A DNA stretch of 5,247 bases from Bacteroidota bacterium (GCA_008501835.1 QQUB01000523.1:1-5247); one strand, 5' to 3'; counted from the first letter of the stretch, positions 1 to 5,179 are shown. The notes: generated by a model from the sequence alone, not told the origin. Numbers and translations: made by a program.

Positions 1-1239
1 CATAAAGGTTCCCTGCTGGTCACCAGTGGTGAAATTATCCCATCTGGCACCGAAGTGGAAAATGTTGTAGAACTGACGGGTACCCAGTTTCAAACCGAGG
101 TTGGCGTATAAAGCCTCGTTCCCCGACAATTCCACCCGGTTATAACCTCTTCGGATAAAATTCAACAAACCATAAGAACCAAGTACTGCAGTGTCTGCCA
201 CATTGATCAATCCGAGTTGGAATCCCTTTACGGTTTTTCCTTTGTTGAATAAACTACTCGTCTGTGACCAATCCACATCGCCGGCAATATTTGCAAGCCC
301 GGCAATCTGGGATTTTGTTTGTCCGCCAGCATAATTGACCAGTCCTGCAACCTGAAGCGCTTCTGCTTTATTGTTAGCGATATTGACTCCGCCGGTTATC
401 TGCATGCCAAACAGGTCATCACCTGCCTTGTTGTATAGTCCTGCGGTTTGTAACCCTGTCACTTTGCCGTTCGCCTTGTTGAACAGCCCGGCGGCCTGAA
501 CACCCTTGACTCCTTCATTTACATTGTTTCCGAGTCCGGCTATTTGCACGCCTCTAACACTATGATGTATATTGTTGAATCCTCCCCCTATGTTCAACCC
601 GTCAATTTTTTTATGATTTCCTCCCAATACGTCAATTAACACTTTGGCCTCCTGATAATTCTCCAGCTGGTCCCAATCCCTTTTCATTGAATACAGAGAG
701 ACCTGGACGATTGGAGCTTCTTCCTGATAAGGCTCATGTTTAATTTCGGGAATACTGAATCTTGAGGGGTCAAACTCCACAATTCTGTCGCCACCTGCGG
801 CTTGTTCAATGACTTGCGTATTTCTATTAGGGAGTTTTTGAGGTTCCTTATATTCTTTAAGTCTTTGTTTTCTTCGTAATTCATCGGGTAAGGGTAATTT
901 TTCCAGCTGACTCAATTGCCCGCCTTTGGTTTCATCAACCCTGAGTACAATATTTCCTCCAATGCTTTTATAAACCACTGGCGTTTGTGCAAAAACCATA
1001 TTGAGTACCTGATATAAAGGGTAGTCCGATACATCGAGAGATACCAGATGGTCAAGAGGAATGAAATCCCGGCTATAGGTAAAGTGAACATCATACCGAA
1101 CGCTGATGTCCGTTAGCACTTCTCCGAGTGGGAGCTGATGACAGGAAATGGAAACCAATTGTTCCATGTCCTGACTCTTGGCACTAAAAGATCCTATAAA
1201 GATCAGAATCAATATGTAAAACAGCCTGGAGCGTTTCAT
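1..1239 (-). CDS. STN-domain protein with GxQxAGLxNxA repeats, probable outer-membrane protein (3' end outside window)
   Basis: The frame is open from the ATG at 1239 to the left edge, giving 413 residues without a stop, so the gene is partial. Residues 1-23 form a signal peptide (basic MKRSR, then a hydrophobic core LFYILILIFIG and SAKSQ). Residues about 30-100 match an STN (secretin/TonB short N-terminal) domain: LPLGEVLTDIS, then YDVHFTYS, SLDVSDYPLYQVLN and a closing GGNIVLRV. Residues 105-210 are a polar linker rich in E, K, P and Q. Residues 213-348 hold about eight repeats of 15-16 residues (GVQIAGLGN, GVQAAGLFN, GLQTAGLYN and so on). The last part (GLLNFIRRGYNRVEL, then LYANLGLKLGTRQFYNIFHFG) looks like alternating strands of a membrane barrel. 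It lies downstream of fecR on the same strand, so its STN domain may signal to that FecR; this is inferred from family knowledge. It is not a canonical SusC/TonB receptor, since no carboxypeptidase-like or plug domain is seen in the visible part. Confidence 0.86.
   Translation of the reverse strand, partial: MKRSRLFYILILIFIGSFSAKSQDMEQLVSISCHQLPLGEVLTDISVRYDVHFTYSRDFIPLDHLVSLDVSDYPLYQVLNMVFAQTPVVYKSIGGNIVLRVDETKGGQLSQLEKLPLPDELRRKQRLKEYKEPQKLPNRNTQVIEQAAGGDRIVEFDPSRFSIPEIKHEPYQEEAPIVQVSLYSMKRDWDQLENYQEAKVLIDVLGGNHKKIDGLNIGGGFNNIHHSVRGVQIAGLGNNVNEGVKGVQAAGLFNKANGKVTGLQTAGLYNKAGDDLFGMQITGGVNIANNKAEALQVAGLVNYAGGQTKSQIAGLANIAGDVDWSQTSSLFNKGKTVKGFQLGLINVADTAVLGSYGLLNFIRRGYNRVELSGNEALYANLGLKLGTRQFYNIFHFGARWDNFTTGDQQGTFM
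196..603 (-). repeat. Protein-coding tandem repeat, 15-16 codon units (GxQxAGLxNxA)
   Basis: Within the STN-domain protein, residues about 213-348 are built of degenerate units. The conserved Q (or N in the first unit) falls at residues 216, 232, 248, 264, 280 and 296, exactly 16 apart, and then at 311, 326 and 341, spaced 15. The core is Q-x-A-G-L-x-N. The DNA itself is not highly repetitive, so the repeats are old and held by selection on the protein. Similar G-x-Q-x-A-G-L-x-N repeats occur, as I recall, in other Bacteroidota and in Leptospira surface proteins; a beta-rich stacked fold is likely but is inferred. Confidence 0.85.
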
Positions 1240-1286
1240 TTTTTTACGGGTTAGGAATTAAGTAATTCGCAATGCTCGGTTAATTT

Positions 1287-1309
1287 GGTTTGACATGGTT
1301 TGAATTGAG
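1287..1309. repeat. TTTGA motif pair, 10-base period (left array)
   Basis: GGTTTGACATGGTTTGAATT shows TTTGA at 1289-1293 and at 1299-1303, exactly 10 bases apart. The segment is a diverged inverted copy of the array at 1606-1638 (17 of 21 positions match after reverse complementing). Function unknown. Confidence 0.55.
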
Positions 1310-1332
1310 TAGGAGGACAAAATTAGTTTTGA

Positions 1333-1560
1333 TCAAAATACTTTATTCAATCATGGAGGTACAGAGAGTTGTACCGCAAAGTTACGCTGAGTTTTCGCTA
1401 AGTTCCGCGGAGAAAAGCAAACAATTCTGCGGCTCTCCGCGCTTCTTAGCGGCCCTCCCGACATTTCATGTGCGGGATGAATCATCTGTGGTATAGCCCT
1501 ATCGTTTCGTACCAAGAAAACATTTGATTTAAAGTAGTTCTGTCCAAATACTTGGTTCAA
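1333..1560. repeat. Imperfect direct repeats flanking the palindromic element
   Basis: The 18 bases at 1333-1350 (TCAAAATACTTTATTCAA) and those at 1543-1560 (TCCAAATACTTGGTTCAA) agree at 15 positions in the same orientation. They enclose about 192 bases that include the palindromic element. They may be diverged target duplications or internal repeats of a larger element; the sequence alone does not decide. Confidence 0.5.
1358..1480. repeat. REP/MITE-like palindromic intergenic element
   Basis: The core is an inverted repeat: the left arm 1396-1413 (CGCTAAGTTCCGCGGAGA) pairs with the right arm 1434-1451 over 15 of 18 positions, with three central mismatches and a 20-base loop. Left of it are degenerate 10-11 base direct units starting near 1376, 1386, 1397 and 1407 (GCAAAGTTA, GCTGAGTTTT, GCTAAGTTC, GCGGAGAAAA). 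Two smaller hairpins flank the core: GGTAC/GTACC at 1358-1362 and 1371-1375, and CCCGACAT/ATGTGCGGG at 1457-1464 and 1468-1476. The GC content is much higher than in the surrounding spacer. The CGCAAAG...CGCGGAGAA / TCTCCGCGC...TTAGCGG pattern resembles dispersed intergenic repeats in many bacterial genomes. No transposase is present. Exact ends are uncertain. Confidence 0.7.
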
Positions 1561-1564
1561 AATA

Positions 1565-1638
1565 GTTTGATATGGTTCGACAATTAGAATAACTCAACAA
1601 CAACCTCAAACCAATTCAAACAACATCAAACAACATCA
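1565..1638. repeat. Inverted TTTGA / TCAAA arrays, 10-base period (right array)
   Basis: TTTGA at 1566-1570 and TTCGA at 1576-1580 are followed, in inverse orientation, by TCAAA units at 1606, 1616 and 1626 and a final TCA at 1636, all exactly 10 bases apart. The segment 1565-1584 can fold against 1612-1631 with a few mismatches. The last TCA is also the complement of the fecR stop codon, so the array abuts the gene end. It could be phased protein-binding sites or the end of a mobile repeat; it does not resemble a U-tailed terminator. Confidence 0.55.
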
Positions 1639-2655
1639 TTTATCTCCACAGCCTTTGCCGCCTGTAACGATGTACGTATTTCCTTGTTTTTCAAATTCTA
1701 GTCCCATGGCAAAATTCATGGTTTCCAGAAGTGAATCCAATTCAGGGTTCTGATAAGTCCCGAAGAATTCACATTTCCATATTCTGTCATTGGTGATTTC
1801 AAAGTTTACACCATAAAACTTCTCCATTGCCTTAAAGACATCTTTCATCGGTGTATCGTTAAAACCTAGTTGTTTTGTTTTCCAGGAAAGGGAGTTTTCA
1901 TTTTCTACCACTGCCTTGACTACTTGTTGTTCAGCTTTGGCAAAAACACCTTCTTCATTTACTTGTAAGACTACTTTTTGCGTAGGGTTCTCTTTGGCAG
2001 TCAATTCAACGCTACCGCTGGTTACTGTAACGATGATTTCTTCATCCTCCGGATAGGCTCTTACGTTAAAAGATGTACCCAAAACCTTTGTCAGGGTTTC
2101 ACCGCTGCTTATGGTAAAAGGATTGGATTCATCCCTTACTACATCGAAGTAGGCTTCACCTGTCAGTTCAACATTTCTTTGACGAAAGGCCTTTTTATAG
2201 GAGATCCGGCTGTTTTGATTAAGCCAAACCTGTGATCCGTCAGGTAATTCAAACTGGTTATTTTCATTCAAAGCAGTTTGAAGGGTAACCAATTGGTTGT
2301 TGGTGGTAGTCCACCAGTAAGTAGCCACAATCAGGAAAAGTATTGCCGCAGCAATGCGCAGGAATAGGCGGCGACCTGAATTAAGTTTTTTTTCTGTCGC
2401 TCCCTTATGTTCAATACTTAGGGAAGGTTTTTGATCGAGTCTGTCTTCGATATTGAGCCACGCTTTTGCAACATCTGGTTCAAAATCAACCTCGTAATCG
2501 TCCACTGCACCCCACAATTGCAACATATCATCAAAATACCTGCGGTTGTCCTCATGACTGGCTACCCAGTCGAGCAACTTGGTTTTTTCCGGCGTACTGA
2601 TATTGCCGGAAAAGTACTTGGCCATAAGTTCTTCCGCCTGTAGTTTTTGATTCAT
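1636..2655 (-). CDS. FecR-family transmembrane anti-sigma factor
   Basis: A complete 339-residue protein with the usual length and order of Bacteroidota FecR proteins. Residues 1-80 form a helical cytoplasmic N-terminal region (ELMAKYFSGNISTPEKTKLLDW, then NRRYFDDMLQLW), the part that contacts the sigma factor in this family. A single membrane segment is at about 99-115 (LRIAAAILFLIVATYWW) after basic residues. The periplasmic FecR domain covers about 125-220: LPDGSQVWLNQNSRISY at 137-153, VELTGEAYFDV at 162-172, NPFTI at 178-182, VLGTSFNVRAY at 191-201 and TSGSVEL at 212-218. A DUF4974-like C-terminal domain, related to STN, follows at about 263-331 (NDTPMKDVFKAMEKFYGVNFEI). The protein should hold an ECF sigma factor and release it after a signal from an outer-membrane partner. 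No sigma gene is next to it: the upstream neighbour is divergent. The start follows a promoter-like element by about 50 bases; no Shine-Dalgarno is evident. Confidence 0.95.
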   Translation of the reverse strand: MNQKLQAEELMAKYFSGNISTPEKTKLLDWVASHEDNRRYFDDMLQLWGAVDDYEVDFEPDVAKAWLNIEDRLDQKPSLSIEHKGATEKKLNSGRRLFLRIAAAILFLIVATYWWTTTNNQLVTLQTALNENNQFELPDGSQVWLNQNSRISYKKAFRQRNVELTGEAYFDVVRDESNPFTISSGETLTKVLGTSFNVRAYPEDEEIIVTVTSGSVELTAKENPTQKVVLQVNEEGVFAKAEQQVVKAVVENENSLSWKTKQLGFNDTPMKDVFKAMEKFYGVNFEITNDRIWKCEFFGTYQNPELDSLLETMNFAMGLEFEKQGNTYIVTGGKGCGDK

Positions 2656-2706
2656 ATAAGATTACTTTCGATTAAATGATGCAACAAATATCGTGCTCCC
2701 CCTATG

Positions 2707-2714
2707 CGAAGGTA
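2707..2714 (-). promoter_or_regulatory. Candidate fecR promoter -7 element
   Basis: Read on the minus strand the bases are TACCTTCG followed by CAT, one base off the Bacteroidota -7 consensus TAnnTTTG. It lies about 50 bases before the fecR start, a reasonable leader length. No good TTTG is seen at the -33 position, where the strand is A-rich. Confidence 0.45.
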
Positions 2715-2816
2715 CTTTTTTTTATATTTTTGTCCATGCCTGGAAGAATAAATCGATCTGTCGTTTTGTCGACACTCAATTTAACAGTTCTTAAGTTGTG
2801 TTTATTGCGTTTTTTG

Positions 2817-2860
2817 CCACAAAGATTTTATACTAACGCCTTGTAATCAATGATTTGTGG
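2817..2860. promoter_or_regulatory. CCACAAA / TTTGTGG inverted repeat between the divergent promoters
   Basis: CCACAAA at 2817-2823 and TTTGTGG at 2854-2860 are exact inverse copies, with a second inner pair GATT/AATC at 2824-2827 and 2845-2848. It sits between the two outward promoter candidates, where a shared operator could act. No known regulator motif is recognised. Confidence 0.3.
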
Positions 2861-2939
2861 AATTTATCCTTTATTTTTTTGTTATTTTGAAGGTATTTAA
2901 AATTGCAATCCTGTCTTTTTTTATTTAACTTGAGTCCTA

Positions 2940-2947
2940 TACCTTTG
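2940..2947 (+). promoter_or_regulatory. Candidate promoter -7 element for the 519-residue protein gene
   Basis: TACCTTTG matches the Bacteroidota -7 consensus TAnnTTTG exactly and is followed by CATTAC. The -33 region is T-rich without a clear TTTG. Use of this promoter would give a leader of roughly 140 bases that includes the hairpin at 3030-3058. Confidence 0.5.
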
Positions 2948-3029
2948 CATTACTGAAAAAGTCTATATGTAAAATATAGCTTCGGAAAAAAAACTGCACA
3001 ATCAATATCGCCTTAAATGTAGTAGGATA

Positions 3030-3058
3030 AATTTTTAAAACTTGATGTTTTAAAAATT
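3030..3058 (+). promoter_or_regulatory. Perfect 12-base inverted repeat in the leader of the 519-residue protein gene
   Basis: AATTTTTAAAAC at 3030-3041 and GTTTTAAAAATT at 3047-3058 are exact inverse copies around the 5-base loop TTGAT. The repeat ends 34 bases before the start codon. It may be an operator for a dimeric regulator or an RNA hairpin that affects translation. It is not a normal terminator, being wholly AT-rich apart from one C-G pair at the loop. Confidence 0.5.
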
Positions 3059-3092
3059 GGGAGTTAGTTGACATAAAACCCCTGGTTCAATT

Positions 3093-4652
3093 ATGAACAT
3101 ATTAAAAGAAATTGTGCAAATCGTCGGCAAGGATAAGTGTGCCAGAAGCTGGATGACCAGTGAACTGGGCTCTTCTTCTATGTTGACAGAGTTCTTCGAA
3201 ATGATTCTGGAAGACAGATTCCAGAATGACGAAGAAGCGGCGGAACACTTTTACCCTTCAAGTGACAGTACTGCCAGTTATCGTAAACTTAAGGCCCGTT
3301 TACGTAGCCAACTCAAGGACATAGTCCTGCTCATCGATACCAATCAGGCTCACTACAGTGATCGAGAAAAGGCTTATTATCAATGCCATAAGGATTGGGC
3401 ATCAGCCAATGTATTATTGGGAAAAAATGCCCGTCAGGCAGGAATCTCCATTACCCATGATGTAATACGATACGCGGAGAAATATGAGTTCTCCAATCTT
3501 GCACTGGAGGCCAGCCGGGTGTTGAGACTTCATTATGGTGCCCGGGAAGGTAATGCTAAAAAGTACGAGGAGTACCGTGAGAAGTGTGCCTACTATAATG
3601 AGATCTGCCAGGTCGAAAATATGGCCGAAGAGTTGTATACTGATCTGGTCATTGAATATGTGAATAATAAAACCATTAAGGAAGAGGTTTCGGTCAGGGC
3701 ATTGGATGCTTATCGTAAGTTGGAACAAAGGATCCGGGGCCATGAATCATACAGGGCAAATTTATACGCCAGTTTGATCCGGCTCATGATCTATAGCAGC
3801 ATCAATGATTACGAAAATATCCTTCGGGTGTGTGATGAGAGCATCAGGTTTTATGAGGAGAAACCTTATTTTGCAAAAGTTCCGCTCCAGATATATTATT
3901 TCCAAAAGCTGATTTGTCATTCCCAATTGAGAGATTATGAATTGGGAATGGAGACTGCGGAGAAATGCCGGAGTTATCTCGATGAAGGTACCTTCAACTG
4001 GTTTAAGTTTAAGGAATTAGCTTTCATTTTATCCATGCACACCAAAAAATATGTGCAGGCGGCCAAAATCTACCTGGAAACTACTGAACACAAACGATTT
4101 GAATTTTTACCATCTGTTGTAAAAGAGGTCTGGAAGATATACGAAGCGTACCTTCATTACCTCATTGACATGGATGAGCTGGATCTGAGCAAAGAGAAAA
4201 TTGTTCTGGATAAATTCCGACTGGGTAAATTCCTGAACGAAACCATAATTTTCTCCAAAGATAAGAGTGGCATGAATATACCGATTCTGGTTGCCCAGAT
4301 CCTTTTCCTGATCCTGCACCGAAAGTATAATGATGCTATCGAACGTATTGATGCCATTGAAAAATACAGAGCACGGCATCTGTCCAGAAAGGATAATAAA
4401 CGCAGCTTTATTTTTATAAAAATGCTGCTCCAGATTCCGTTGGGAATGTTCCACCAGGCCGGTGTTATGCGTAAGGCCAAAAGGTACGTCAAACAGTTTA
4501 AGGAAATTCCTGTGGAGATTGCCAACCAGGCAAGTACACTGGAGGTAATTCCTTATGACGACCTCTGGGATATGCTCATCAGTTCACTGGAAAACCAGTT
4601 TTACCGAGGTGGGAAAAATAAAAGCAGAAAAAACCAAAAGGCGGTTAAGTAA
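3093..4652 (+). CDS. Uncharacterised 519-residue all-helical, TPR-like protein
   Basis: A complete ORF with strong coding character; function not recognised. There is no signal peptide or membrane segment, so it is probably cytoplasmic. The N-terminal module (1-85) has NDEEAAEHFYP at 45-55 and SYRKLKARLRSQLKDIVLLID at 62-82, a pattern I associate with a family of hypothetical proteins in Saprospiraceae-like genomes; this recall is not verified. Residues 100-335 form antiparallel helical pairs like degenerate TPRs: SANVLLGKNARQAG at 104-117, SNLALEASRVLRLHYGA at 134-150, then NDYENILRVCDESIRFYEE at 238-256, RDYELGMETAEKCRSYL at 280-296 and KKYVQAAKIYLETTE at 318-332. A further helical block covers 340-470 (RKYNDAIERIDAIEKY at 410-425). 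The end is strongly basic (GGKNKSRKNQKAVK). Such folds usually bind proteins or peptides. It is transcribed away from fecR. The first ATG of the frame was taken; no Shine-Dalgarno is evident. Confidence 0.92.
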   Translation: MNILKEIVQIVGKDKCARSWMTSELGSSSMLTEFFEMILEDRFQNDEEAAEHFYPSSDSTASYRKLKARLRSQLKDIVLLIDTNQAHYSDREKAYYQCHKDWASANVLLGKNARQAGISITHDVIRYAEKYEFSNLALEASRVLRLHYGAREGNAKKYEEYREKCAYYNEICQVENMAEELYTDLVIEYVNNKTIKEEVSVRALDAYRKLEQRIRGHESYRANLYASLIRLMIYSSINDYENILRVCDESIRFYEEKPYFAKVPLQIYYFQKLICHSQLRDYELGMETAEKCRSYLDEGTFNWFKFKELAFILSMHTKKYVQAAKIYLETTEHKRFEFLPSVVKEVWKIYEAYLHYLIDMDELDLSKEKIVLDKFRLGKFLNETIIFSKDKSGMNIPILVAQILFLILHRKYNDAIERIDAIEKYRARHLSRKDNKRSFIFIKMLLQIPLGMFHQAGVMRKAKRYVKQFKEIPVEIANQASTLEVIPYDDLWDMLISSLENQFYRGGKNKSRKNQKAVK

Positions 4653-4691
4653 TTCCTGGGCCGCCAGACCTTGAGAGGCACATATTAAATA

Positions 4692-4907
4692 TTTTACGTA
4701 TAATTATTGAAACTAATTTTTTGTACGTGCGTAAAACAGAGGGAATTTACTATAAAGGGGTAAATTCAATATCTAAAACCTTTAAGAGACAAGAGGCTAT
4801 TCTACACACCAAACAAGCATTAATTAAGTAAATCAACTTTTATTAAAGTTTTCAGGGAGTACTTTCGCTATTGGAAAGTCTCCCTTATCAATACCTGTTA
4901 CCAGGTA
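4692..4907. other. Cluster of five inverted repeats (possible structured RNA or DNA)
   Basis: In order: TTTTACG/CGTAAAA at 4692-4698 and 4730-4736; GAATTTAC/GTAAATTC at 4743-4750 and 4760-4767; AACTTT/AAAGTT at 4835-4840 and 4845-4850; AGGGAGTACTTTC/GAAAGTCTCCCT at 4854-4866 and 4874-4885 (12 pairs, one bulged T, 7-base loop); TACCTG/CAGGTA at 4892-4897 and 4902-4907. The last three lie back to back with only 3-6 bases between them. None is followed by a U-run on either strand, so simple termination is not well supported. They could be a 3' UTR structure, a small RNA or a recombination site. Confidence 0.5.
4860..4867 (+). promoter_or_regulatory. Weak promoter-like -7 element
   Basis: TACTTTCG, followed by C, is one base off TAnnTTTG and resembles the two elements in the divergent region. 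It lies in the left arm of the strongest hairpin of the cluster and would direct transcription rightward across 4875-5247. No -33 element is clear. Confidence 0.2.
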
Positions 4908-5042
4908 CTAATTTCCAATCTTCTCAACAACCGCATTAAAAAGAATCGAAATGTCATTTTCAGCTTTTGGCTGATTGGCATTAAGGGAACCTGTATTGTT
5001 AATAAAAACCAGATCGTATGAAATGATACCACCCCAAAGCGC
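4908..5042 (-). pseudogene. Possible C-terminal remnant of an unknown gene
   Basis: Between a TAA at 5045-5043 and a TAG at 4910-4908 the minus strand reads 44 codons with protein-like composition (GGIISYDLVFINNTG, then NQPKAENDISILFN and VVEKIGN at the end). About two thirds of the codons begin with a purine, as in real coding DNA. There is no start codon. It may be the decayed tail of a gene or a chance frame: a plus-strand frame of 65 codons (4824-5021, no ATG) overlaps it. No family is recognised. Confidence 0.25.
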
Positions 5043-5063
5043 TTAAATGAAGCGATTATTTAC

Positions 5064-5179
5064 ATGAAACACTATACATTATGAAACACTTAATTAACAC
5101 TAGTGTGTCAACTTGCGTGGTTGATGCTCAAAAATCAGTATCTATCGTTTTGGCAGATACACTGGGGCACAAAATTTGA
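5064..5179 (+). other. Two tiny ORFs with ATGA overlap (6 and 32 residues)
   Basis: ATG at 5064 reads MKHYTL and stops at 5082-5084. Its TGA overlaps the ATG at 5081, which opens a 32-residue frame (MKHLINTSVSTCVVDAQKSV...) ending at 5177-5179. Both begin with ATGAAACACT, a 10-base direct repeat at 17-base spacing. No ribosome-binding site or known peptide family supports expression; the repeat may be the more real feature. Confidence 0.2.
5097..5106. repeat. 10-base palindrome ACACTAGTGT
   Basis: ACACTAGTGT is a perfect palindrome in otherwise AT-rich DNA. It could be a protein-binding site; no regulator is known from the window. Confidence 0.25.

Larger units (their letters stand above)
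1240..1635. other. 396-base repeat-rich spacer between fecR and the STN gene
   Basis: No gene is supported here; short open frames on both strands run through inverted-repeat DNA and have no protein-like character. The spacer is unusually long for a fecR/STN gene pair, which commonly sit close together. It contains TTTGA/TCAAA repeats near both ends, a 12-base palindrome at 1327-1338, a pair of imperfect 18-base direct repeats, and a GC-rich palindromic element. It looks as if a small repeat element was inserted between two genes that were once closer. No clear promoter for the STN gene is visible; a TAACTTTG match at 1384-1377 (minus) lies within the repeat element and has no -33 partner. 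Confidence 0.7.
2656..3092. other. 437-base AT-rich divergent promoter region
   Basis: The interval separates the divergent fecR and helical-protein genes and holds no credible ORF on either strand; in particular no ECF sigma gene or visible remnant of one lies ahead of fecR. It contains outward-facing promoter-like elements at 2707-2714 (minus) and 2940-2947 (plus), with inverted repeats between and beside them: TGTCG/CGACA at 2759-2774, CAATTTAA/TTAAGTTG around 2778-2799, CCACAAA/TTTGTGG at 2817-2860, and a perfect 12-base one at 3030-3058. Confidence 0.7.

Noticed and set aside
684..1094. Two minus-strand ORFs (684-884 and 912-1094)
   Set aside because: Both lie in another frame of the STN-domain gene, whose own frame is open across the whole stretch and encodes recognisable domains.
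1290..1496. Plus-strand ORF of 68 codons
   Set aside because: It runs through the palindromic element and flanking repeats; its composition follows the repeat DNA, and the opposite strand has a similar chance frame at 1351-1560.
1351..1560. Minus-strand ORF of 69 codons
   Set aside because: It overlaps the same inverted-repeat DNA and shows no protein-like features.
1287..1638. CRISPR array
   Set aside because: The repeated units are 10-base TTTGA/TCAAA motifs in both orientations, with no 25-40 base repeats and unique spacers.
1978..2643. Plus-strand ORFs at 1978-2235 and 2431-2643
   Set aside because: They are antisense to the well-supported fecR gene.
2656..3092. Hidden or decayed ECF sigma factor gene upstream of fecR
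   Set aside because: All frames are broken by frequent stops, and no sigma region 2 or region 4 motif is visible.
3414..4525. Minus-strand ORFs at 3414-3743, 4107-4454 and 4157-4525
   Set aside because: They are antisense to the 519-residue protein gene, with low-complexity hydrophobic translations.
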